Assembly (NCBI GenBank): GCA_036365145.1
Contig: JAEOAD010000603.1
Span: forward strand, 1,488,001-1,552,000
Length of the DNA stretch: 64,000 bases
Source: Orientallactaga sibirica
Taxonomy: Eukaryota; Chordata; Mammalia; Rodentia; Dipodidae
Direction: 5' to 3'
In this document: in pieces, positions 43,350-55,360 of the stretch
Numbering within the stretch: position 1 is the first letter of the stretch
Layout: every line of letters starts with the position of its first letter
Notes under the pieces: generated by a model
Database searches by the model: none
What the model was told of the DNA's origin: nothing
What the model saw: the letters and a program-made list of their open reading frames with translations, nothing else
Translations under genes and position numbers: made by a program

Positions 43350-46300
43350 CATACATAACCCTGTAAGTAATAAGCTCAATGAGCTAGACTTGGGTCTATG
43401 GTCACTACTGAATCTGGGGTTGATAGATGTTTGGTCACATCTTCCCAGAAAAAGTCACAAAACACAACTGACACACAGAAATTACTGGACCTAAGGATAA
43501 ATTGGGAACACTGATTGTATGGCCCTTGGATAATAAGATTTGCAACTGAAGCTAACTCATTCATGGATGGAATAGTCATGAGGGCAATGTTGATATGGCT
43601 ACCTTTCCTATAGGGTATGGGATGGTATGCTTCCTGTCATAGTGATAGCTGCATGCTCCCTGCAGTCCTTGTTAAAACAGGCAACCAAGTCCCAACCAAG
43701 TCCAAGCCATGTGAGAGTGGAGCATCTTTGGAAAGAATCCCAGCGTGGCCATTTTCCTCTATAAGTCATGGGATCTTTGATAAATGTAATCTGCTTCATG
43801 AGTATGAGGATTCTCCCAAACCACTCATGGTCTCAAGAATATAATATAAATCCCTAAAAGCAGTACATATAGGGCATAGCACAAAGAGTGTTGGGGAGCT
43901 ATTGCTTGGCCTTTGCTATGGGCAATGAGATATGTGACCAAAACTGTTCTGTGTGTCCAGAAATAATTTTCCCATGTAAAAAAACATGTAGGAAAAAGAC
44001 ATGTAGATAATATTCTCTTCATTATTTTCTGATTCAAGAGGAAAGTTGAAAAATAGGAGAAAAATTGAAGCTTGCAGATGCACTGTAGAAGTTAGATCTC
44101 CTCTAAACAGCCCTTCCTGGGATTCTAAGACATGGAACCAATGGAGAAAATAGTAGAATAAAGAAGAAGAGAATGGCCTAGTAGTGACAAAAGATACTCA
44201 GGTCTGATCTTTAATATGGAGGAGTGGAAAAATCTATAATTCTGCTGCAGACAATGACCTTGACATTTGCCCATCACAAGAAACCATGATGATTTGAGAA
44301 ATGTTCTGACTCTGATCAACTTGAATTGGGGAAGCCTTTTTTTTTTTTTTCTTAAAGAGAACAAATTTTATTCTAAAACTAGACCTCAGTAACACTGAAA
44401 TAGCAAAATCTAGTTTCCAGGAGTTTGCTTTATGTTTTTCCTGAAGTTGCAAAATTATATGTAATATACTTTCAACTCTCACTTATCTACATTTGAATTA
44501 TTTTTTATGGATTATGCAAGGGCATTTTAAGCCACAGAGTCATTTCTGCCTGATATTTAGACCTGTATCCGTACTGTTTTATTTTCAATAAATACATTTT
44601 GAAAGAATGCTAGAAAAATTTAACATTTTTGCTTAAGTAAATCAAATTAGGAAGTTAAATGTACAATTAGGAAATGTGTTACAAAGTAATTTTTTTCATT
44701 ACTATTTTCTTATAATTTTGCAGATTAAAATAAAAAACAACAGGGCTGGAGAAATGGCTGAGCCGTTAAGGCGCCTGCCTGCTAAGCCTAAGAACCTGGT
44801 TCCAATCTCCAGGTCCCACGTTTAGCCAGATGCAGTGACGCAAGGGTGCAATGCTGCACTTGCCCACAAGGGGGCACACACATCTGGATTTAGTTCACAG
44901 CAGCTGAGAGACTGCTGGTGCGTCCATTCTCTATCTGCCTCCCTCTCCCTCTCTCTCTGTCTGTCTCTCTGTGTCTCTCTCTAAAAATAAAAAAATTTAA
45001 AAAAAAATAAAGAACAAAACTGCATTGAGAGTACTGAAAATTGAAACTAGCAAATCAGAAAACATATATCTACATTATTTGTACCCCTACTCTTCCCCCA
45101 ACAGGAAATTTTCAAGACAAATAATAACAGTGGCTTCTATTTTCAAAGTGATTAAGGGAGTAAGCAGTCAAAGCTGGTACTAAGATCCCTAGAATGAAGA
45201 CTTTTAAAACAAGGCCTCTCACAGCCTGGTTCATGAAACAGTGGAATATGGAAGAGCACAAGATTAGCCTGATCATCGTAGAAGGGAAGCTGATTTATAT
45301 ACCTAGCCTTTCCTCCTAGTGACAAAGGCAGCATAAACAGAGGCAGTCTCTGATGGACTAGGTCAAATGAACCATTAGGGACACTTGGATATTGCTGGCT
45401 TTGGTCACTGTGAACATCAAAATCTGGAAGATAATACAAGAAGAGACAGCCATTACAGACAGAACTTTGCATAAGAGAGGTGATAAATGTCCAGTTTTCC
45501 AAGCTAGATAAGAATGTGACCATAGATGAGTAAAGATTTTGGTTCCTCAGGTACCTCCATAATAATATGGTGACATGGTAGCTTTGTTGACCTCCAGGCA
45601 ATGTGATCTTGATGAGATGATAGAGGCTGTTAAAATTTTGAGTAATTTGGACAAGCATGTATATCAGGCTGCTAAAGTGGTAAACCATGCAAGAAGGAAT
45701 GGGACAAGAATAAAATTGGCATAGGTTTCTCTATGGGTCACTCAAGATCAAACATGACAAGAATTATAACAAGTAAGACTGATTGAGAAAAAATAATAAT
45801 AAAAGCCAAATGCTACACAGTGAGCTTTTAGAAGGGTTTAAATCCAGGAGTACAGTTCTCAGAAGGCATAAATGATAAAACAGGGCAGGTGAAGACAATG
45901 AAACTTGTCTTAGGAGTGAGCAATTATTCCCTCAGAGAATGTGGTTTCATTTCTCCCAAGAAAGAAAGTATACTAGAAATTAAGATTTTTCACACAGACA
46001 GGGGTCTTTTTGGCAGCCAAATATGGCCAACAGAAAAACCAGGGCTGCAGCGCTGGCTGTTTTAGAATCTATAGCAATTAAAGCAATTATGGAGTCAGCT
46101 CCACTGGGAGACACAATAGGTGAGATGATGGCCTTCCTTCATTTTGCAGGGAAGCCTAATTTGAACCTGCTAAAACCATCAAGTTTGGTGAAACACACAG
46201 AGACTCTATGGTGGTAGCAGCACCCCAGAGTGAGGAGGCGGAATGCTTCATGAAAAATCACTTTGCATTATGGAGGATTAGATGGGATAGTATCTTCCAT

Positions 46301-46350
46301 CCACACCACTGTACCAAATGTTCTTCTACTGTTTCTTTTTCAGTATCTCC
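43350..46350 (+). repeat. Unidentified dispersed repeat, copy 2
   Basis: Shares ordered blocks with 24900-26500 (see there). It lies just after an ERVL LTR, so an old ERVL internal region is one possibility, but I recognised no gag or pol motif. A reverse frame of 178 codons (45152-45688) is the longest in the window outside L1; it has no recognisable domain, signal or family match and lies within this repeat. Confidence 0.4.
44742..45005 (+). mobile_element. B2-superfamily SINE, long variant with CTCF-like core
   Basis: Same long form as 24627: extra gacgcaagggtgcaatgc and CCACAAGGGGGCA at 44864-44876, ctgagagactgctgg, CT tail. Flanking aaataaaaaacaa / aaataaagaacaa are a near-perfect target duplication. 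Confidence 0.9.
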
Positions 46351-46669
46351 TTAACCATCTAAGACCAATTGCCTCTTGACTAGAACAGAGAGCAATGGAC
46401 ATTCTCTGACCCTTCCTTAGACTCTGAAAAGTTTCACTACATATAACCATAGAGTGTCTTACTGTTTTTGAAAATCACTTATAAGTACAGTGAAAAGAGC
46501 AGTTTAGGAATTTGCAAAATGTTACTCTGTATGAGGGTAAAGGGCCTCCCAACATCCATGAGATTGTTGGTAAAAAAGCCCAGTACTGTGGTGAGCTACC
46601 TCCTTAAAAGTTGTTGGCCAAGGAGAGCCCCAATGCTCCATAACCCATAAAATGCATTGTCACCAATAT

Positions 46670-46990
46670 TGTGTACCAGAAGTCGGTGGTTAAGTTTCTG
46701 TGGCTGAAAGCACCACACACTTTGACTTTGGGACATGGAAACATCAGGCTCAGCCTGAGTTGGAGCCTCTTATCCTGTTATAGTGCCAGAACATACTCTA
46801 GGGGATACTAGCTGAGAAGTCACCAACAGCAATGCTCAGGTATTGGCCCTGTGTGCTACAGTACCAATATGCTTTGTAAGATGGGTCCATTGGTTCAGTA
46901 GTGGCATGATTGTTATGGATGCAAACAACTTATGTCAGCCTCAGATAGGGAGGAAATCCTTTTTTTCCCCCACAGTGGAAATTGTCAGGG
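46670..46990 (+). mobile_element. Older L1 3' UTR fragment
   Basis: accagaagtcggtgg, gcaccacacactttgac, then tagtggcatgattgttatgg and atgtcagcctcag resemble the older L1 3' UTR at 40250-40340. Diverged. Confidence 0.4.
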
Positions 46991-46999
46991 TGCTAAACA

Positions 47000-48420
47000 T
47001 ATGTGGCTGTTAATATGACATAGGACCCAAAGTTCAACTCTAAATGGACAATCCCAATCAGTCATATATAACATTCTTCCCCAAAATTCAGAAAATATCA
47101 AGGAAGAGGGGCTGGGAATAATATCACAGTCATGGGAAGAGGTGGAGTGCTGTGTATCTGTTTCCTCCAAATTAACACATTTCCTTTTTTGGGCATGGGG
47201 GGGAGGCTTATATAAGACTGGGAAGAAAGTAAAACATACCAGATTCAGGCAGGACATGAAACTTGCATTTTCAGTAACCTCAGACAGTTCCAAAATTCAC
47301 AAGGCCTTTCCCCAAGGTCATAGAAGCCAAAAACTTGTTGAGGAGAGTAAATACTCTGGCAAAATTTACAGCAAATTGTGCAGGAAGGTCTTGGCATTTT
47401 TGAGTCATCACCCACAGTGAATGGGCTATTAAGGGATGCAGCTGTCTGTAAGTTACACCTCATCCACAGGACTATAGGTAACACAACAAACTGATTCATC
47501 AAGGTGAACTTGGCTGAAATAATTTCTTTGGTCTTTCATCAGTAACAAATTGGGTTGAGTTCTTACACTAGCTGTATGGCAAAGCTAAACCTAGTTAATT
47601 GAATTCATATTTGAATATAATGTGAACTTTTATTTAGCAGTGCTCTTATCTTGTATCATCAGTGATAGTCCAGTTTCCAATGAAAGGTATTTGGTTTATA
47701 AAAAATCTTTAAATATTTAGTTGCACACTAACCATTTTGACATTTGTCTTTTATTCTTTTTGGCATGATTGTTCTATGCTGAGTTAGCCCAGCATTTTTG
47801 TGGGCTGATGAACACTAAGTCATTCTGTGTTGGCTCCCCCTGCACACAGGCATTTTGTACTGGGAACATGCAAGATCCAAGTATGTGTCTTTAGGGCTTT
47901 TATGATCTGTGAGTAATATATAGCTCAAATGGATCCAGTATACAAATATAAAAAGCAAAGAATGGAAAATACTCAGATCACTTTTTACTGTGGAAATATT
48001 TGAGCCCATGTAAACTCTTTGCTTTTAACCATTTGTAGAACACATTACTTAGTACATTGGTATAAATGCATATCAGAAAGGCTTCACTTTATTTCTGATG
48101 GTAATTTACTTTTTGACAGTTAGTATATGCTAAATTTGGTCAGAATCCCTTAGTAATCAGTTCTACTTTTAAAAGTAGATATAGAACCTGGCCAATACAG
48201 AAGTCAACTAACCAAAACCATTGACTCAAATCCTCTTAATTTCTATAGGAGAAGATGCCAGTTGACTGAAATTATATTAAAATTATGTGGAAAATAGAAT
48301 TTTAACTTATCATTTTTGTATAATCCTAAACACATGGTGATATACATTTTCTCAATCTTTTTTTACATGAAAAGGAATAGGGTTGGTAACATTTTGATTG
48401 TTTCTAAAAGTGATTCATGA
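47000..48420. other. No gene seen
   Basis: Several frames of 65-102 codons on both strands (46985-47502) overlap each other and show no family features. The rest is AT-rich. Confidence 0.45.
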
Positions 48421-48427
48421 ATAATGG

Positions 48428-48720
48428 TAGAGCTGGGGGGATGATTCAGTGTGTAAAAGCACTTGTTATGCAAAGTGGAGGAGCTGAAATCAATTTCCAG
48501 CATTCATGTAAAAATCTGCGTATAGCCACCCATCTGTAAATCCAGGGCTGAGTGTCATGCAGACAGCAGGATTGTGAGCTTCACTGGCTAGCCAATCTAC
48601 TAACTAAAAATGGCACAAGCTCCAGGTTCAAGGAAATAAGGCAAAAGATAGAGGCGAGCACTTGATGACTTTCTTTGTCCTCCACACACATGCTCACAAG
48701 AGAAATATATATAAGCACAT
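48428..48720 (+). mobile_element. B4-like composite SINE
   Basis: agagctggggggatgattcag (tRNA-like head), tttccagcattcatg, then a B1-like second part and a CACACATG-type tail. Diverged. Confidence 0.6.
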
Positions 48721-48729
48721 AAATACCCA

Positions 48730-50240
48730 TATACTATGTAAACACACCATGTATTCTATACACTGCAAAACATATAATGGTAACATATATCACTGATTTT
48801 TTTCACTTATCTCTATGACTAAAAAAAAAAAGAACTATACTTTTTTCACTTATGGTGTTTTCTCCTACTGCACAGGCAGGAAAGATTTTGTGCCTTTTCT
48901 TTTCTTAAGTATTAATAATATTAGTGGAATTTTGAAAAGCCTCAAGTGTTAGGAATTTTACTCTACAATACACAATAAATTCATCAACACTGTTCATTGT
49001 GTCTCAGTTACTAAGTCAACTGAGGCTGTATGAAGTCTATAGCATAAAGTTGTTGAATATGAAGCAGACATTGAATTCAAAACATAAGGAAACATGAGGC
49101 CACAAAAGCATCCTTGACAAGGAGAAAGTGTTCAGTGGACATCTAGAAATGATGCTTTGATCTGATTTCATCTTTCATTCAGGAGTGGGATGAAGGAAAT
49201 CTTACTAATTTCAAGAAGCATCCAACTGCACATCCACATTTTATGACATGCTGGCATCGGTATAGTGTATATTGCCATAATGGCCTCCAGTAAGATTCTC
49301 TCCTTAGACCAAATTATAAACTACCCCTTTGTTTCCATACAGTCACTGCTCTGTTTGGAAATCCTGGTAATACTAAAGCCCACTCCCTTGGGGCAACTGA
49401 GACATTAGACACACACACACACACACACTTCATGAGTATGCTGCTGCATATTTGTCAAGTATCCCTATAGATGAAAACATCAGTAAGTCAAAGGATAAAA
49501 GAACCCAGTGTTTAGCTAGGTAATATTTACTTCCCTTATCCACCACTTTCCAATTTCCTCTCAAAGCAGGCTTTTAAGGGTACTTTTGAGATCATTTCCC
49601 CCTTTTTATTCTACCCAGTAGAGTTCAACAGGCTTTCCACTTTATATGTGTTGTTTTTATGCTTATTTCTCATAGGCAAAATATCAAAGGTAAAGCATAG
49701 CAGTAACAGAAAAAAATTTAACAAGACTACTCTAACTTCGGAAAATAATTGTTTAGTAAGACCATACTCTCTAAACAATAATAAGAAATTATTTTACAAT
49801 AGAGGAATGATGAACTAAGTCTTTTATGCACAAGACAGTTGTGTATATATGAGAAGAAATGAAATTCCACTTCTGGATCTTCCCTGGTTAACTGTGTGAC
49901 TTCTGTGAATAAAGCATGAAACTCTCAGACACCATATCCATACCATAAGAATGAGAAGAGAGATGATGCATGATGAGACAACCTTCACAACATTTAGATA
50001 TGCAACATTTCTCATGTTATTTACTTAATTTTTCTTCTCATCTTCTCATCTCATAGTAATATAGCATTCCTTCACGTACTCAGTCATATTTATCAAAGAA
50101 TTAACTCCATCACAAGTCACTCACTTCTTCAAGGGAATAGTATAGTATTTTCAGATACAGATAAAAACAAACATTTTATATATTCACTTCTGTGGGGTTC
50201 TGGGAAGAAAAGAAAGAGGGCCCATTTAACCCATTCAAAT
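48730..50240. other. No gene seen; AT-rich unique DNA
   Basis: Holds a short (CA)n tract at 49411-49430. No coding frame of note. Confidence 0.5.
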
Positions 50241-50252
50241 GTTCACGTTGAA

Positions 50253-50411
50253 GCCGGGTGTGGTGGTGCATGCCTTTAATTCCAGCACTCAGGAGGCAGA
50301 GATAGGAGGATTGCCATGAGTTCCAGGCCAGCCTGAGACTACATAGCTAATTCCAGGTCAGCCTGGACCAGAGTGAGACCCTACCTCAAAAACCAAAAAA
50401 AAAAAAAAAAA
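50253..50411 (+). mobile_element. B1-type SINE, full length
   Basis: gccgggtgtggtggtgc to ccctacctc with an A tail. Perfect 12-bp target duplication gttcacgttgaa at 50241-50252 and 50412-50423. Confidence 0.95.
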
Positions 50412-50463
50412 GTTCACGTTGAAAATTACTTGATTTTTAATCATTTAACAATTACAGGTAATT

Positions 50464-50662
50464 TTATTTTATTTATTTATTTGAGAGAGAGAAAGAGGCA
50501 GAGAGAAAGAGAGAGAGAATAAGCATGCCATAGACTCTAGCATCTGCAAATGAATTCCATATACATGTGCTATCTGGTCTTATGTTGGTACTGGTGAATC
50601 AAACGTAGGTCCTTGGGCTTCACAGATGAGTGCCATAATAGCTAAGCCATCTCTTCAGGCCT
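50464..50662 (-). mobile_element. B2-superfamily SINE, reverse
   Basis: atttatttatttgagagag tail, gtgctatctggtc, ggtccttgggcttcacag and head complement gctaagccatctcttcagg. Confidence 0.87.
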
Positions 50663-50666
50663 GAGT

Positions 50667-50765
50667 GTGTGTGTGTGTGTGTGTGTGTGTACTGTGCATG
50701 TGTGTGTGTGTGATCATATTTCTATGGGTGCATTATGTGTGAATGTGTGTATGTGTGTGTGAATG
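50667..50765. repeat. (GT)n-rich microsatellite
   Basis: GT runs at 50667-50690 and 50699-50712, then imperfect TGTG/AATG units. Confidence 0.9.
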
Positions 50766-50849
50766 TGAAGGTCAAAGGTCAATGTTTGCATCTTTCTCAT
50801 TCATTCTTCATCTTCACCTGTTTGTCTAAACTAGATAGCCAGTAATCCC

Positions 50850-50997
50850 TATAAATCCTTCTTTCTCCACAGCCTAACTGCAAATGAACTCCAGATACAG
50901 GAGCTACCTTGAGTGTCTGGCTAACGTGGGTACTGGGGAATTGAACCTGGATCCTTTGGCTTCACAGACATGTGCCTCAAGTGCTAATCCCAGCCCC
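50850..50997 (-). mobile_element. B2-superfamily SINE, reverse, truncated
   Basis: gcaaatgaactccagatac, tgtctggctaacgtggg, ttgaacctggatcctttgg, head complement gtgctaatcccagcccc. The tail end is missing. Confidence 0.8.
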
Positions 50998-50999
50998 GT

Positions 51000-51709
51000 G
51001 CTTCCATTTATTCATCTGAAAACTTAGGATGCTAATGTTCCTCCTTTGTAGGTTGGTTTTTAGGATCAAACAAAAACTTGTCTGGAAGGAGCCTAAAAAT
51101 ATTACTTGGTGCATTACAAATACTATAAACATAATAGGTATAAATTATCTCCTTTTTTTCAAACCTGTAAATAAAAAGTATCAGTCACTAATTGACATTA
51201 GGATATTATTTGTAATCAGGATCATCCCAGATGACATGATGACAATAGCAGAGCCCATATATAAAGATTAGCCTTTATGTGATTATTCGAAATTTATGAC
51301 ATGCCAAATTTATCATCTCAAAAATAAGTAGTAAATGTGACCACCCACAGTTTTCATGTAAAAAACTGAGGCTTCCTGGGAAAAGCACAGTTATTCAAGT
51401 ACAATTAGATAAGTGCTTTGAATCTAGCACACTGTCTCTGGAGTGTGCACAATGAACTTGTAGCACTTTTAAAATTCAGTTTACATAAGAACATTGATAA
51501 CTGTGGTATTTCAGAGCTATGTAAAAAGTTCAAATAAGCATCTTAATAATCAAATATTCTGGATAAACAAAAATTGATTTTCATGAATCAACAAAACTTC
51601 TTACTAAGTTCTCAAAACTTCATTAATAACCTTAAAAGTGCACTGCACTATTTACCACAAGAGGGCAAACTTCCCTAAAAAGTACTCACTCTTTAGGAAC
51701 CAAAAAAAC

Positions 51710-51740
<31 letters not shown>

Positions 51741-53625
51741 GGACAAACCAACAACAACATATAATTAGAAGCATTAGAATAAGACAAGTGGAATAAGGGT
51801 AGCTTTTTGTAATATACACAAATATATATTAAATCTTAATTAACCATGCTAATTCAGGGCCAACAACCAGTGTTGATTTTCAGTTCATTTATTCAAATTT
51901 GTACGTTTTGTTTCCACTTATCCAAACCTTTACATTCTTTTATATATCCACAATTCTATTCTCAAGATCAAAGGTATTGTCTGATTTTGGGATTTTTTTC
52001 CACATGAAATATTTTTATTATAAAGAAATTAAATATTCTATTGGGTAAAATGAGTACTTCAATGTAACCTATCCATGTGGGTGCTTTGGATGGAAATAAA
52101 TATTTGCATTTGAACTGTTCTGTAGCCTGTCAACAGCACTATGGCCCATCAACACTGTTGGAACATTAGCTAGAGACTAAACATTGGAGCAGAAGTCTTG
52201 ATAATTAGACAGACAAACTCTGAACCTATGAAAACGGTCCTTTATTGGCAGATGTTGAGGGCTAATCCTAGCTGAATGTAACAAAGAGCTTCAATTGTTT
52301 TATATTTCTATGGACAGCAGTATTAGAAAGTGGAATGGAAACAATGAGATGCTTTACCAACTCCACATGCACAATGTCAAGACTAGCCAGTTTACCAAAG
52401 GACAGCTCTAGCAGAATCCCAAGATCTCCTTTGCATTTGAAAAGGTTGGACATGATTAAGGAAGATTTTCTGTTTAAGTAATGACTTCCTGTAAGTGAAG
52501 GTCTGCTCTGAGAGCTGTCAGTTCTCTTTAAACCATTCCCAGGCAGCTATAGGAGAGTGAGCTATAAGTGCTAGGGTCAATGAAAAGTCATGTGTGGTTC
52601 AAACTTTCTTTCCCTAGAATCTAAGAGGTTGAATCTGTAGAGCTTTCAGCACTGGCCAGCTCTGGAAGGAAAATGGATTTGAGATGATTAAAGTTAAATC
52701 TCCTGTGTATGGAGACAAGTTATTCAGTTCAGGACTTCTGTGCTGGCAGAGTGAGGATGGAATGCTAAAGCCAAACATTGCAGACTATCATCTGTACTGA
52801 AGTCTAAACCTTGAATAGTGTCCCCCCCCTTTATATTTTTACTTTCTACCTTTCATCATAGTTGTATATACAAGAAGGCTGAGTTAAGCCCTTTTTGTTC
52901 AGCTTTCTGTCCATTAGAGCTCTATGTATACTCAATTCAGTTAAAAGTTACCTCATCAAAAGGTTTACCAGCAGTCATAGACTGTTCTATCTGTTGCATC
53001 TACATTCAGAGGATGTCCTTGGGCAATGATGTGGCCCACCAGGGAAGACTTTGGAAGTATACTGCTATAATAGTTGAGATAGAGAGTCAAGATTTCAGTT
53101 TCAAAGGACTTATAAAATTTGTGAAGGACGAGAGTACAACAGACTTTGGAAATCTGTAGCAATAATGATGCTAAGCATTCCCAACGAAGACTCAGTTCAA
53201 CCCTGTCCACTGGCTCTGTGGTTAATACTTTCCTGGTTGTCTTGCCATGTTTGCTAATTGCTTCCAAGAATGGCTTGTGAATAATATATTTTGAATTAAA
53301 CATGTCTGGGAAAAGTAACTTGTCTAAGGATTTATTTCTCTATTTATTGCTTATATATTTTAATTTTATTGTTTATATTGACAGTTTTTATGAAGTGTCT
53401 TACAATTATAAAGGTAGAGTGACAGATTTATATTGAAACTTTTTAAAAAATGTAAATACAAGAATTGCAGTATCTGCTAAAAAATCCCTTTCTATATAAA
53501 CTAGGAAAGGATTTTGGGTGTACAATTTTGTTTCCTATAACACTGCTCAGCACTGCTCTACCCAATACTGCAGAACCACAGTTACTCAATGAATTTGATT
53601 TCTAATTTTAGTGGGACAGATTATC
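51000..53625. other. No gene seen; mostly unique AT-rich DNA
   Basis: CCACAAGAGGGCA at 51655-51667 fits a CTCF core in non-repeat DNA. A reverse frame at 52268-52453 (61 codons), followed downstream on the same strand by ccaataaagg near 52245, could be the end of a processed pseudogene, but I cannot identify a parent. The frame at 52818-53159 (113 codons) has no recognised features. Confidence 0.45.
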
Positions 53626-53645
53626 TTAAAATGACAATCTGGGAG

Positions 53646-53820
53646 AGCCAGGTGTGGTGGTGTACGCCTTTAATCCCAACATTTGGGAGGCAGAGGTGGG
53701 AGGATCGCCACGAGTTCAAGGCCACCCTGAGAGTACATCACTATATACTCCAGGTCAGCCTGGGCTAGTGTGAGACCCTACCTCGGAAAACCAGAAAAAA
53801 AAAAAAAAAAAAAAAAAAAG
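53646..53820 (+). mobile_element. B1-type SINE
   Basis: agccaggtgtggtggtg to ccctacctcgg with an A run of about 25. Left flank aaatgacaatctg (53628-53641), right flank aaagtcaatctg (53821-53832): a diverged target duplication. Confidence 0.9.
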
Positions 53821-53832
53821 AAAGTCAATCTG

Positions 53833-53932
53833 TATTAGTAAGTGTGTCAGCATCTCAAGAAAATACAAACTAGGAGCCACAGATGAGTGAGACCATGCAA
53901 CACTTATCTTTCTGTGATTGGGTGAGTTCGCT
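53833..53932 (-). mobile_element. 100-bp L1 fragment, reverse
   Basis: Nearly identical to 31810-31909 of L1-E (gtgtgtcagcatctca to ggtgagttcgct) and ends at the same base. No A tail. Followed by a third copy of the flanking word, gaatgacaatctg at 53935-53947. Confidence 0.85.
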
Positions 53933-53949
53933 AAGAATGACAATCTGAA

Positions 53950-55230
53950 GCTCAATAAATCTACTGCTTCCAGTACCCCTATTTTTGCTGACTATAAGAT
54001 CAATGATCTTGTCTTTCAGACCGTCACAAGAACAAAATCACCTGGTTTGTAGTCAAGGACAATCCTTTCTGGAAGCTTTGTAAGGGAAGCATGGACTGAT
54101 CTCTGGGGAAATTCAAGTTGTCCAGGTTCATTTCTGTGCAAATATAGTGTGAGGCCTTCATTATTGGCCAGCTATGGATTTTTGTTAGTTCCTAAAGACA
54201 GTTCACTGTTTACAGCTGTCTAAGTAAACCATTTCCAGCAAGGTGGTTATTAGACCCCTGCTTAGGCCTCCTCTGTCTTTGTTGTTCTTCTGATGTTTTT
54301 CTCACTCTGGAACCCTTTCTCTGCCACTGTTATTGACCCATGCAGTCATATTGGTCCCCAGAATATAATTCCCTGGGAGGAAAAGCCAAGGGGACAACCA
54401 GAGAGTGAAACAAAAGATCCAGGTGATCAGGAGTTAGGGTTTACTTAGGAAATCCTAAGAAGGGCTCTGGCCAGGTACCTTCTCTAACAGAACATGGAGC
54501 TCTTACATGGGCAGTGAGACCATTTGGGATTCTTCTATTTCCAAGGCATTCTGCTTAGGAGGTCTGGACCACTTCAGAGAAATACCAATCAGATGGGTGG
54601 TTGTGGCCATTTCTGGGAACTAGAAACACATGTGTTACAAAATGGTGATCAGAGTTCAAAATGGACACATTCTGGATCCCAATTCTGTCACTATATAGAA
54701 ATCCAGGGTAGAGATTTTATAGGAGTGGGTTTCTATTACATGGTTCTGACTATGAGTTCAGTGGGACTGTAGCAGGTATACAGGCTTTGATCTGATTCTG
54801 AAAAGTGGCTCTGGATATTGCTGTGATCCTATTTATTATAAGAAAACTCTGGGAAACACTGATAGACTGATAAATCAGGGGGAAAAAGGAGGCCAGGTTG
54901 AAAGAGTTAATACAGAAAATAACTATGTTAGAACTATGTTAGCCATCCTAACCCTGCCAGGTCTGATTGCATTCCTGGTGTGCATTCTTACATTTCTTTT
55001 GTGCCATCTCAGACTATACCTGATTTCTTGGCTTTGAAACAACAAGCTTCCCCTAGAAAGGAAGGCAGAAATCACCGTGGTCTGGGGGTCAAGAGGTCTA
55101 GTCCCCATCCATTTTGGAGCACCACTGTTTCCTGTGAGTCAGCCTGGTCCAGGAGGGTTGCTAGATGTAGAGAATTCTGTCTCTAAGAACATCCACAGCT
55201 TTAGAAATTCTTTGGTAGCCACTTTGGAGC
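53950..55230. other. No gene seen
   Basis: Moderate GC. Some words resemble 52500-52620 (aaaccattcccaggca versus aaaccatttccagcaa), so an old repeat is possible. Frames of 61-82 codons only. Confidence 0.4.
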
Positions 55231-55235
55231 CAATC

Positions 55236-55360
55236 CTGTGGCCCCAGCACCTCACAAAGACTCTGACATAAGAGGATCCCAATGAGTTCAAGTCCCACCT
55301 GGCCTACAAAGTGAGTGCCAGGTCAGCCTGGGCTAAAATAAGACACTCCCTCAAATAAAA
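55236..55360 (+). mobile_element. Old B1-like SINE
   Basis: ggccccagcacctcac, ggatcccaatgagttcaag, caggtcagcctgggctaaaa and a short AAATAAAA tail. Diverged. Confidence 0.7.

Noticed and set aside
45152..45688. 178-codon reverse frame as a possible gene
   Set aside because: No start context, domain, splice evidence or family similarity seen; it lies in a probable dispersed repeat. Kept only as part of that repeat.
52205..52455. Processed pseudogene on the reverse strand
   Set aside because: A small frame followed by ccaataaagg is suggestive, but there is no identifiable parent, A tail or target duplication, so it is not called.
52818..53159. 113-codon frame as a gene
   Set aside because: No domain or family features and no exon signals that I could support.
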